DNA of 64,000 nucleotides from Daphnia pulex. Lineage: Eukaryota > Arthropoda > Branchiopoda > Diplostraca > Daphniidae. The notes beneath the pieces are model-generated. The model searched no databases, was not told the DNA's origin, and saw only the letters and a program-made list of their open reading frames with translations. Made by a program: the position numbers and the translations under genes. Each line of letters starts with the position of its first letter. The first letter of the stretch is position 1. Below are positions 23,938 through 34,142 of this stretch, piece after piece. The stretch is taken from assembly GCF_021134715.1 (NCBI RefSeq), contig NC_060018.1:10433501-10497500 (forward strand), given 5' to 3'.

Positions 23938-25386
23938 TCAGGTTCCTGATGAGATAATAGTTGGCATACTGAAAGGGAATAAAGTCATGATGCGTAATAC
24001 CTTTGAACTTTGCAGGACACTCGTGCACAACTGATGGAGAGAGTGATAATGGTGCCACACGTCGATTGGTGTAGATGTTGGCACTGAAAGGAGTGCTATG
24101 TCTGTCTGTTGTTGCATCTCTGATAATTTTGGAAGAATGGACAAATGATAAAGCGTTTTTCCAATCCTCTCGCCCATCATGACAACTGCTTTGTTCTTCT
24201 TAAAGGTTACTTTGGTCTCAATAAAATGTACAGACAGGCCAACAGCGGTAACAGCAGCAATCGAAATTAAATTGGTGCCAAGATTGGGTACACAAAGGAC
24301 ATTTTCAATACTGACTATTCGCTTGATGGTACCTACTGAGACAATGAATTCAATACCGTATCCACGCACGAATAGACGAGTAGACCCGATTCCACTAACA
24401 GTCCAAGAATCAGGAAGAACTGGTTTAAAGGTTCAGAAAAAGGAACGTTGGTCACTCATGTGCTGTGTGGCACCTGAGTCTGTGAACCAATCTGAATTGC
24501 TTCGTCCAATGAAACATGAAGATGAAAAATAAGCGTCGTCATTGAGATGTTGTTCAGGGTTATCAGCATCTTCTTTTTCTTGAGTTGATGCAGCTTTGGC
24601 AGCACTTGCGTTGTTCTTTTCTTTCCTTGCATCTTCTTCATCTCGAATTCTTTTTCGACAATCTTCTATGGTGTGGCCAGCAATGTCGCAGCGTCGATAT
24701 TTGCAAAATCTATACGGTTGTTGTCTGTAGTTAGAACGGCCACCACGTCTGGAACGATCACGACCACGTGAGTTGAGGTTGAAAGTTTGTGGATAAGACG
24801 GGTTTTGGTGGGCGAAGAAAGCTGCATCCTGAGCATCCGGTTTTCCAGTGTTCCATCTTTTCGCCATCTCTTCCTCTTTTAGTAGACGGGATGTTAATAA
24901 TGCCATGGTCCTATCTGCAAATGTGACACTATCCCACGCTGTGACAAAACTTCGATAGCTGGGTGGCAAGGTACATATGATCTTCGTCATGATAGAAATG
25001 GCGTCAATTTCTGCTCCAATATCAGTAAGTTGTGTGACCATGGTTTCTATCTCAGATATATGCGCCATGATGTCCTTGTCTGGCTTGAAACGATACTCAA
25101 AGAATCTGGTTTGAAGTACATACCGATTCTCGACAGCATTTCTAAGGTATTGTGCCGATAGTCGTACCCACATCTCGTGAGCTGTGTTGCAGTTGATTAG
25201 AGATCTTTGTTGTTGACTTTCAATAGTTGAGATGAGATAACCACGGGCAAGTGTGTCTTTGGTATGCCAACTTGCTATAGCAGCAGCATTAGTGACTACA
25301 CTACACCTAATGGCTAATACTACACCGAATGGCCGGACTTGCAAAATCTTGACAAAACCTTGGATCTGGATAAAAATAACCAACAC
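23938..25386 (-). mobile_element. Copia-type retrotransposon gag/protease remnant
   Basis: The frame 25386-24433 contains a UBN2-type Copia gag (TAHEMWVRLSAQY, IICTLPPSYRSFVTAW), an RG-rich stretch and a zinc-knuckle-like CKYRRCDIAGHTIEDC in which the first spacing is widened from CX2C. It ends at the retropepsin start WFTDSGATQHMSD. The protease continues in another frame at 24369 onward with VLCVPNLGTNLISI, followed by the gag-pre-integrase-like WHHYHSLHQL. Frames are shifted around 24370-24430. Integrase, reverse transcriptase, RNase H and LTRs are absent, so the copy is truncated at its 3' side near 23940. Confidence 0.85.
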
Positions 25387-25451
25387 ATTAAATATTCTAA
25401 ACTACTTCTTCGAACAAATTTTTTATTTGACATCTTGTTTAAGATAATTTT

Positions 25452-25581
25452 GACAATTTGACAAATCACTCCCATGACAATTTGACAAATCACTCCCATT
25501 ACAATTTGACAAATCACTCACATGACAAATTGACAAATCACTCACATGACAATTTTAAAAATCACTCAAATGACAATTTCT
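25452..25581. repeat. 24-bp tandem repeat, five units
   Basis: Units of GACAATTTGACAAATCACTC(C/A)CAT start at 25452, 25476, 25500, 25524 and 25548 with a partial sixth at 25572. The period of 24 keeps one reading frame open on the minus strand. It lies just upstream (5' side) of the Copia gag frame and may be part of that element's leader. Confidence 0.85.
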
Positions 25582-25599
25582 ACAGTTAACTTTCCTCGA

Positions 25600-26930
25600 C
25601 AAAATTGACACTTTACTTGACAACTTCTACAATTTTTTTTACTTTTTCTGAGTTGCACATGACAACGTTCGACAAACATTTGTTGAGATGGGCTCACCGC
25701 GTTGGAAAAATAAGAACACATCGACACAAATAAAAAAAAACTTTCTACGTGCAGGGACTACTTCCTCATGGCTCGTTTCCCCGCAACACCACTCCTCTCC
25801 AGATCGTCACTCCTCCATTTTATTTTGACCTCATCACCAAACAAAACATTTATTTTATTTCTAAAAAAAATTCACAACGCCTGGCTTGTCACTGGTTCCC
25901 CCTATCTGAAACCAATTTCTTTATCTCTGCCTACATCACATTTTTTATTCTGAAAAAAAATGTAATTTTTTTTAAATGAAAAACACACCTCAGCAGTTTG
26001 AGATGTAAACAAATAAAATGAATTAGCGTACAAATAAATGAAAATTTGACGCCAAATCAAGCTCTTGATGTCGGGGATATCGAAAATGGTTTGACAAAGC
26101 CAGGAGTAAGTAAAACAGGGCAGCAATTTAACTTTTTATGAATCAAATAAAAATCAATTATACGGAGATTGTTTCCAGACTAATTGATCTCCCACCTTTC
26201 GGAATAGGGTAACTTCCCCTAAAAGTACGTGAGTTAGACTCTAATTTAGACATGCAATTGTTTGTCTCACAAAGTTTCACTTAGACAACCCCCCTCCCCC
26301 CTTTCACTAATACAACAAAAAAATGCACGGAACTACCAGATAATGGTTTTTGGACCGGAACTCGCCATAGTAATACCCACAAAGAACCTCACGGAAGACA
26401 AGAACGAATCAAATTTGTATATTCCGAACGTAACATTTTTACCGCTAAACATTGAAGTAAGAAATCCTTCCACTTTGTGCTGCAACAAAAAGGGGTTTTT
26501 ATGAGTTTCTTCAATTGCATGAACAAATTCTTCCCCCGGAAGGAATGTGTTGCATGGAACGGTTGCAAATCCTTTGTTTGTCATTTGTACTTCCAATCCA
26601 TAGCAGAAAAAGATAAGACAGCTGGGAGGAACCTCAAATTTTGGCATAAAGTACAAACTCTGCCTGCAATTTCTTTAACTAAGAAGTTATTGGATTTAAA
26701 TAAAATCAATTACATACTAGGAAATGGAATGGGCTGAGAGTAAAGTTAGCCAGATGAAACAGAAGAATTTTAATCCTTGTTCCGTGGAGTTATTTTGCCA
26801 GAATGCAATCCAACAGGTAAAATATTGGAAGATTATGAGATTTGCAACGACAGCGTATCATTCCACAAATGGAGCATCTTTCATCGGCAATAGCGTCAAA
26901 ATGTGGAATAAACTTCTGTCGTAAATTTTT
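25600..26930. other. No identified gene; open frames of unknown meaning
   Basis: Between 26262 and 26924 both strands carry open frames of 66-107 codons (longest 26656-26333 minus). None shows a domain I recognise, and overlap of frames on both strands prevents a choice. Polypyrimidine-rich sequence precedes it at 26280-26310. Confidence 0.3.
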
Positions 26931-27880
26931 TGGTTGGTTTATTCCTTTTATGCCATTTCCATACCCCAATAATTAAAGCGCTATTCTGCTCTCAAATTAC
27001 TTATAAACTAATTTTTTCATTGACAACATTACACGCGCTTAGACTTAATTAAGCTATAGAGATTATTATAGCTTCAAGCTGCTTAATATCCAAATTATTC
27101 AAGTAAGATGACAATTAAACATTAAAAAACGAAAACTTACAATTTTTAGTGCAGGCATTCGGCTTGGAAACGTTGGGCCGTGTCAGTTGCTTCCCCCCCT
27201 ATGTCTTCCAAGAAGGAAGAGATAATCGTATTGAATTAGGCTGATTTGATCCGTTTTGAAGTTTGGATTTTTAGATGTAACATCCTTGGGTGGCACTGAG
27301 AGATATCGTTTAGTTTTATTCTACACATAAGAAATTTTTTTGCAAATGGTAAGTTCGTAGAAATCGAACAATACACAGTTTACTCCATAACTGTAACTGC
27401 ATACAGAATGTTTTGTTTTTTTTACAATTTTTCTTTTGAATGATAAACCATGTAATTTTTTCAGTTTTCCTGTTTTCCGGCTTCAATAAAACATACGACA
27501 TACCGACATCTGAAACGGCATTGTAGTAAACCCAATTTATCGGAAAAAATGTAAAGATTCATTCGTAAATACAAAATTGTGACAATCTATTTGTGCATAC
27601 CATGTTCTTTTTTAATGGCTCCGGAAAGTACCACTTAATTGCTTCTGGTTATTTCCTATAGATAAAAATTAATAAAAGGTTAGATTTTACGTATAATTTT
27701 TACAACGCAAATTCTAAGAGACTGTACTACCATGGAATGGAAGTATTTGACGTATTTCGTGTATAATTTTCTTTTACTTTCCACAAAAACACAACCTTTT
27801 CTTTGCATTTATCTGTTTCACTTAAACAGGTGAATCATCTGACACAAATATTCACTTTTTTCTGTACAACAGATTCGGAT
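26930..27880. other. No supported gene
   Basis: AT-rich sequence with one minus-strand open frame (27501-27316) lacking motifs. Nothing else is supported. Confidence 0.35.
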
Positions 27881-27899
27881 AAAGTAGACACAGTTGATG

Positions 27900-27965
27900 A
27901 GAAGAACAGCTATCATCTCTAGGCAGTTGGTTTTTCTTTAAAGACGCATTTACGGATGTTTTCAT
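27900..27965 (-). pseudogene. Extra partial copy of the last-exon segment of the adjacent gene
   Basis: The minus strand here reads ASLKKNQLPRD, closely matching APLKKNKLPKD in the final exon of the five-exon gene just upstream. It is a third, untranslated relic of the internal duplication seen in that gene. Confidence 0.5.
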
Positions 27966-27998
27966 TCCTTTTTCTGGTGTACAATGACAGAGTATGGA

Positions 27999-28795
27999 TT
28001 AACTGGTATGTTTACTTTTAATCTTTCTGGAAGCATCTTTGGGCAGTTTGTTTTTCTTTAGAGGTGCACTTTGAACAATATTCAAACTGGATTTTTGCCA
28101 TTGTGAAGCATCGTGTGAAACATCAAATGAATCAACAGGTTGACCACAGGTCTCTGAGAACCGAGAAAAACATTCTGAAAAAAATAAAAGTAGACCAAAA
28201 ATGATGTAGAAGAAGCAAAGGTTAAAAGATTCAAGTTACCATTTCTTTTACGCTTCCTACTTTTAGCCAAAGAAATTAGTCCAGTCTTTTGTTCTAAGAG
28301 AGAAAAAATTTCGAGAGCACTTTGCAGGAATTCTATGGACACGAAAAGAAATTAATATGATAATACTACAAACATTTAAAAACTGCTCTTACGGGGTACA
28401 GTTTGGTTGAAATCTTGTTCAACATAAATTGAATCAGCTGGTTGATCATGGATATCTGGCCACCGAGAAAAACTTTCTAAAAACAATAAAAGTAGAACAA
28501 TAAAGTAGTTTTCGAATAAGTCATACAAAGAATAAAACAATAAAGTTTACCATCTCTCTTTCGCTTATTCCTACTTTGAGCTACAAGTTCAGATTTTTTC
28601 TGTTTAGAACCGTCTCTTGAGTTATCCGCACCACTAGCAAATAGTCCGAAAGATTTCATTCCTTAAATAAAGCAAATTTAACATTTGAAATATTTCATTT
28701 GTCTAAGAAAAATAACCTTTTCTTCGACTGTCATTGTACTTCTTAACTCGAGCCTTTTGTTCTTCGCTTCTTAAATCACAACCTTTACGTTGCAT
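27999..28795 (-). CDS. Five-exon small basic protein of unknown function
   Basis: Exons 28795-28717, 28661-28551, 28476-28393, 28332-28240 and 28174-27999 join into one uninterrupted 180-codon reading frame with GT...AG at every intron; all four introns are phase 1. The start ATG opens MQRKGCDLRSEEQKARVKKY. The protein is lysine/arginine-rich with two nuclear-localisation-like clusters, SRNKRKRD and KSRKRKRN. Exons 2-3 and 4-5 are duplicates: RNKRKRD-ESFSRW aligns with RKRKRN-ECFSRF and each is followed by QPADS or QPVDS. It ends KSKHTS. No known domain is recognised; a nuclear role is inferred only from charge. It is the only host gene in the window that looks intact. The exon 1 donor (GTTATT) is the weakest splice site. 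Confidence 0.65.
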
Positions 28796-28799
28796 ATTT

Positions 28800-30215
28800 T
28801 CAATTAAACGAATTCAATAGCTACTCTAGAATTATAAAATCCAATTACAAACTAAAATAAAAAACGCAGTATATTACAGTTGACAGTGGGGACAGCCGAA
28901 TTGAAAAATGTAAACAAGTATAGAAAGATGCGTCTGCAAAAAGTACTAACAGTATCCAAATTTAAAAAATTAAATTGTATTTTCAAATAAATTGAATTTG
29001 CAAAATTTAGACTGTTTAAAAATAAAATATGAAACAAAACATAATAGTTAATTGAGATCCAATTAAAACAATTCAAATTTAAGTTTAAATGAACACAACT
29101 CCATTTTACCCTATGCTTCAGAGCGAAGGAAAATTTTAACTAAACTAAGAATATATAAATGAATCTGAATCTGTATGAGGTTGTTTAACACAGGAACCTA
29201 TCAAAGAACATATTTAAATTAATTGAAATACAATGGAAGCAAGTCTAATAAAAAAAACTTACATGTTCTTATTCCAGCCTTCATAGTTTACGATGAAGAA
29301 AATTCCACTGATAACCAATAATACTGGTAATTTCTTCAGAAAAAGGGTCCCTGGATCAATAATAATAGAATAATGGTTAATAAAATTGAATGGCTGCAAA
29401 CTTTCTATAGACAGAATGTAAAATGCAGTAAAAAAATAGCGAGCTTACCAAGCCATACCCCATAATTGATATTTTACAAAGAAAATGGGGGTGTTTTGAT
29501 GGGAAAAAAGCAGGTTACTGAAAGAAATATCACCTGTAATAAACTGAGTTACTTAATGTGATAATTATATCTTAAAATCACGAATTTACCATTTTGACAG
29601 TTCCTATAGGCAAGAGAGAGAAAGATATTTGGTAAAAAAATTAAACAAAATGACTGGAAATAGATGTACATAGGGTAAATTTAAAAGCTGAGTACGAAAA
29701 ACACCACTAAAAATCTCAAATATTGATAATAAATAAGAAAATACAGTAAAAATATACGGGCCTATTTAAGAAAAAACAAAATGGCCGCCAAAATCAACAA
29801 ATCTGGAACGACCAATTTGCCACCGCGGCAGCACTCTTTTCCCCCTACTAACCTGAGAGCGCATTTTGAGGACGAGCGTTTGAGCTAGCTCACCAGTTCC
29901 GTGTTTTTTTTTCTCATTCTCATTTTTCTCGTTCATGTTTCACTAAGCAGTTTCAAAGTTGTGTGAAGAAGTAGATGCGGTTTTAGATGGGTTAATGATT
30001 ATACCGTCTAAATAAACAATAATTAATTCTTTCCATTCTTTTTATCCAGTAATAGAAATATGGTTTTCGATATCTCCTGAAAGTTTTTGAAAGGGCAAAG
30101 CTAATTCTGTAAAACGTTCACACAAATATCTTTTTTTGTCTTAGTAGGTCTTTAGTAGTTTTAGTAGTTATTTTTTTAGTCTAATTTCCGCTTTAGTGCC
30201 ATAATCAATTGATGA
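28800..30215. other. No supported gene
   Basis: Strongly AT-rich DNA. The minus-strand frame at 29076-28852 may be leader sequence of the five-exon gene but lacks coding character. An ATGGCCGCC at about 29780 opens no long frame. Confidence 0.35.
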
Positions 30216-30223
30216 GAAGTGGG

Positions 30224-30258
30224 TGACGTCATCGCTCAATGCTTGCCCATTATATATA
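30224..30258 (+). promoter_or_regulatory. CRE plus TATA promoter-like pair
   Basis: A palindromic TGACGTCA (30224-30231) precedes TATATATA (30251-30258) by about 20 bp, in a locally GC-richer patch with a CT-rich stretch downstream. This is a eukaryotic promoter arrangement on the edge of the bacterial-type segment. No spliced host gene is recognised downstream. Confidence 0.45.
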
Positions 30259-30491
30259 GGCGTCGCTCCATCGCTTCTGCTACCCAATTCCCCTGAATTT
30301 ACTATAGATATTGCAAAAAGAATTTTGCAAATTTACCATTTTCAAGAAATCTTTTCTATAACATTTACGCTTTATTGAATACCGTGATATTGTTACAAGC
30401 AACAATTTATTATTTCATTTTTCTACATATATTTTTCTTGCTATCATTAACTTAAATCATCAGTATAGTTATTAGCACTAATTTATATAGG

Positions 30492-31837
30492 TTGAGAAAT
30501 GATAGGGTATCAGCAAGTAGCCAAACCAAGGAGCAAAAAGAAGCTGTCGGATTACTTTCATTTGGAACGTTTCTTGACTATTTTGATCTGATGCTGTATG
30601 TACATATGGCAGTTCTTTTAAATGAGCTCTTTTCCCCAAAAAGCGATCCTTTTACCTCTGCATTGCAGTCTGCTTTTGCATTTTGTTCAGTGTTTGTTTT
30701 AAGACCTGTTGGTGCACTTATTTTTGGTAGGATAGGTGATAAAATCGGTCGTCAACCAATAGTTATTATCACAACCTTTATTATGTCTATTGCATGCATT
30801 ATAATTGCTACTCTTCCAACATATGAACAAATAGGTATATCAGCTGCATGGTTAGTGACCGTGTGCCGCATGTTACAGGGCATGTCATCTATGGGAGAAA
30901 TAGTAGGTGCAGAAATTTATTTAACTGAATTCGTGAAACCACCTATGCAATATCCGGCTGTAATGTAAGTTGCAATTTTTTCTTTTTTTGGAGGGACAAC
31001 ACCTTTGGGCGTTGCATCTATTACAACTAAATATCAATTTTATTGGCGTATTGCATTTTGGATTGGTGCACTAATTGCAATGGTTGGTGGTGTTGCTAGA
31101 ACAGCACTAAAAGAACCAACGGATTTTGCAGATGCAACATGTCGGTTAAAAAAGATCTTAGATAAATCCGGTGTGAGCATGGCTAAATTAAAAGATGAAC
31201 CTATATTACATGAAAAAGTAAGCAAAAAAACAACTATAGCCTTATTTATAATACAATGTGGATGGCCATTATGTTTTTTTTTACGTATATTTATTGTGGG
31301 AATATCCTTCAAACTCAGTTTGGTTATAAACCAGAAGAAGTAATTAATCAAAATGTTATCGTACCAATGGTGAATTTAGTTGGCTATATATTATTAATGT
31401 ATTTAAGTTATAGAATACATCCATTAAAGATATTGAAAGCAAAACTATTTATATTCTGTCCGGTTGCCTTGCTTTGTCCTTACTTGCTAAGCCATATAAA
31501 CAGTCCATTACATATATTTGCACTGCAATAATATTTTATGTTATTTGTGCTTAGCACTAATCCAGCTACCCCTGTTTTTTATACTCATATTCTCATTTTC
31601 CAACGTTTTACTTATGGTGGTTTTATATATGGTGTGTCTCGTATTATCATGCATATTACTACATCATTTGGAATTATCTATTGTGAGAAATATTTTGGAC
31701 AATGGGGAGTGTCGTTGATCATAGTGTCTATGGCAATAGGTTATGGATTTGGGATATTTTACTTTATGAGACTAGAGAAGGAAGCCGGAAATTATCATGT
31801 GAAGTTTGGTGATCATTCTGTCTCTGCATATTCTTAA
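30492..31837 (+). pseudogene. proP: Rickettsiales-type ProP-like MFS transporter, broken
   Basis: The intronless frame covers nearly a whole ~440-residue major facilitator of the proline/betaine (ProP) type found in many paralogous copies in Rickettsia-related bacteria. Seen are FDLMLYVHMAVLLNELFSP, the MFS loop 2-3 motif GRIGDKIGRQ near codon 80, CRMLQGMSSMGEIVGAE, and hydrophobic helices to RLEKEAG near the end. A nonsense TAA at 30966-30968, a frameshift near 31250-31300 and another TAA at 31529-31531 inactivate it. The frame opens with TTG; the first in-frame ATG is about 97 bases in, so the exact bacterial start is uncertain. It converges on the SpoT-like gene and overlaps its stop. Codon use is AT-biased and unlike the GC-richer LINE nearby. 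Confidence 0.85.
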
Positions 31838-32398
31838 AACATAGCCTTGCTTGTTTTTTGCTCAACTTTTGGGGTTCCAAGATAAATACTAAGACTCATA
31901 AATCTGCTAAGAGTTTCTTCTATTATCTTCTTAATTTTTCTGGAGATTTTACTCCAATAGTTTGTACATTATGAATTCTATCGAATAGCTTAATGATTAA
32001 GACATCATATTTCTTTTGTAGCCATAATAATTCTACTGTTTCTTCTGCACTAATTTTTCTGTCTACCTTCACTTTGGTTAAGTCTTCTACCTGATTAGCA
32101 ACCTGACTACCAAAAATACTATCAATCATAGTTTTAGTTAGAGCTGTATCTTCAATAGTATCATGAAGTAAACTGGTAATAATAATATCAGTCCTGAAAT
32201 ATTGGGGCATTTCTAATGCTGTGTGCTGTGCAACCATGTACGCTACTTCTATCGGGTGAGAGTAATAAGGTTCGCCGGATTGTCGCATTTGCGAACCATG
32301 ATATTTTTTGGCGTAATATATACCTTTTTTAACCTCATCAATATCTATTGGTGGTTTTACTTGCTGATTCAGTCGAGTTAGTTTATTGAGTAACCCCT
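31834..32398 (-). pseudogene. spoT: SpoT-like HD-domain (p)ppGpp hydrolase, frameshifted
   Basis: The frame begins near 32398 (LLNKLTRLNQQVKPPID), reads GIYYAKKYHGSQMRQSGEPY then SHPIEVAYMVAQ, the HDxxED hydrolase motif in LLHDTIEDT, and LFDRIHNVQTI. These are the metal and substrate residues of the SpoT HD domain; no synthetase domain follows. A single missing A in the run near 31925 shifts the frame, after which IIEETLSRFMSLSIYLGTP continues to a TAA at 31836-31834. Animals have their own short homologue (MESH1/HDDC3), but the lack of introns and the bacterial neighbours favour a rickettsial origin; stand-alone SpoT genes are common in rickettsial amplified elements. Its stop overlaps the transporter stop by four bases, a compact bacterial arrangement. 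Confidence 0.8.
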
Positions 32399-32843
32399 AC
32401 TAAAACACCGCATACTAATAACGTTATATGATGGTCAAAAACGAATGTGTACAACCACATTGATTTTTCGAACGTTGTATTTATCTAATTTTTGTTCGAA
32501 GAAATTCATCTTAAATTTTAGATTCGCTTAACGTTCATAGCATGTACGAATACAAAAATCAATATCAGCACCTAAAATGAACATAAATTTTAGGAACGGA
32601 TTTGAAGGTGAAATCTAGAAAGTAGATATTTCACATTTGTAATAAACATCTTACGTTAATAGAACATTAAACGCCGAACATATATCTAATCCGCAAAATT
32701 GTATATTCATGTGACGTGCGGGATCGCAAGTAATATACGAAAATTATGCTTCTATTTTGAATGTTGGGCGAATGTTCATATAACCTTCCCATTTGTACAA
32801 AGGTGTATGTGATTCTAGCCTCTTGGCGCCATAAATTTTGATA

Positions 32844-32912
32844 GGAACAAATAGCTCAATGGTAGAGCAGCGGTCTTGTAAGCCAAAGGTCTATGGTTCG
32901 ATTCGCAGTTCC
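32844..32912 (+). pseudogene. tRNA-Thr(TGT)-like sequence, bacterial style, degraded
   Basis: GGAAC at the 5' end pairs with GTTCC at 32908-32912. The D-arm GCTC-AATGGTA-GAGC is perfect, and the anticodon loop CTTGTAA gives TGT (32877-32879). GGTTCGATTC forms the T-loop. The anticodon stem keeps only about three pairs, the T-stem has mismatches and the acceptor is short, so it is not functional. AGCTCAATGGTAGAGC is typical of bacterial tRNAs, but a tRNA-derived SINE head cannot be excluded. Confidence 0.5.
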
Positions 32913-33097
32913 GACTTCTCTAATATAACGCTTCGGTAGCATGGCAGATTGGATATAGATACCAATGTATGTGTATGTTTTTTCTATGTTCTATGAACAT
33001 ACCAATGGTATTCAGAAGAGAACTATAATAGTATATGACTAAATGGACATTAAATGCGCGGCAATAGGGAATCAAAAATGAACATTATATTCATATA

Positions 33098-33306
33098 CAG
33101 TATTGTCCAAAATAATCCGAACACCATGGTCTCTTTCTTTATTTTTTAAAAATATTTCGAAAATTTTTTCTTAATTCTAAAAAATGAACTTTGTAAAACA
33201 ATTAATTCTACACATAATATGAAGGCTTGAATGTTTAAAACAAAAGATATACATTAAACTGGGCTTTTGAAAAAGAGGTGCGTTCGGATTTTTTTGGACG
33301 ATACTG
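33098..33306. mobile_element. Tc1/mariner-type MITE, 209 bp, TA target duplication
   Basis: Terminal inverted repeats start CAGTATTGTCCAAAATAATC at 33098 and end with the complement of CAGTATCGTCCAAAAAAATC at 33306, about 30 bp with few mismatches. TA dinucleotides at 33096-33097 and 33307-33308 are the target-site duplication. The interior lacks a transposase. It lies between the tRNA-like sequence and the leucine-rich-repeat gene. Confidence 0.85.
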
Positions 33307-33535
33307 TACCATTTGAACATCCACATACTTTTTTTGAATCTCACATTTACATGCAATGAACGTCGACGTTTTAGTAGGGACCTTTCAGCATACTCACAAG
33401 ATTCAAACTTTGACTGCCAATTATGAATATCTTCCATTAAACACCTAACACATTAGTTTAATCATAAATTAAATTAAACTAAAATTCTGCTACTTTCAAG
33501 CATTTACTATTTTAAAAGGTGAATATTTTTAAAAA

Positions 33536-34142
33536 TTATACCATTAGTTTTTTGTTATGGTTCTCTAAAACCTGAGTTAACAACTCTTCTACTTCATAAC
33601 TAGTATTTTTATTTTCAAAATCTGAGAAATCTATTATTATTTTGCTTCTAATTTTATTAGACTCCAGAATTTTCACCAGTTCTATTGCCCAATTGTCAGT
33701 AATGTAATTATAGCTAATATCTATTTGGCTGATGGTTCTATTAGTTTCCAAAGCTTTAACAATCTGGACAAGCCCAACGTCACCAATATTATTAATATTG
33801 ATTTCCATTTGTTTTAGAGTGCTATTTTTTTTAGAAACTCTGCTAGTATGATTGCTCCTTGATCACTAATATTATTGTCACAGAGATTCACTTGCTTTAT
33901 AATTTTATTTTTTGTTAGAAGTTCTGCTAATATATCTGCTCCCTGATCACCAATATTATTGTGATTAAGATTTATTTGCTTTATAGTTTCATTATTTTCT
34001 AGAAATTCCGCTAGTATGATTAGCCCCTGAATACCAATGTTGTTATACCCAATATCCATATTTATCAAACTATGATTAGTCTCTAAAATTTTGATAAGGA
34101 GACTGAGTTCCTCAAAACCAATATCGTTGTCGCAAAGATTAT
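33536..34142 (-). pseudogene. Bacterial-type LRR protein, C-terminal part
   Basis: Ribonuclease-inhibitor/NLRC3-type leucine-rich repeats follow one another: NLCDNDIGFEEL, MDIGYNNIGIQGL, NLNHNNIGDQGADILAELL, NLCDNNISDQGAIILAEFL, then EININNIGDVGLVQIVKALE and IDISYNYITDNWAIEL. The repeat unit is about 28 residues. A one-base loss in the A-run near 33826-33833 shifts the frame after EFLKK. The end is at about 33536. Such proteins are frequent in Rickettsiales and other intracellular bacteria, where they are suspected to contact host proteins. The gene continues on the far side of the LINE at 36.4 kb. Confidence 0.75.

Noticed and set aside
25320..25517. Minus-strand peptide with repeated MGVICQIV
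   Set aside because: It arises from the 24-bp tandem repeat and has no independent sign of being a gene.
31923..32398. SpoT-like gene as the native animal MESH1/HDDC3
   Set aside because: The frame has no introns, is AT-biased and overlaps a bacterial ProP-like gene at the stop codon, which fits a bacterial origin better.
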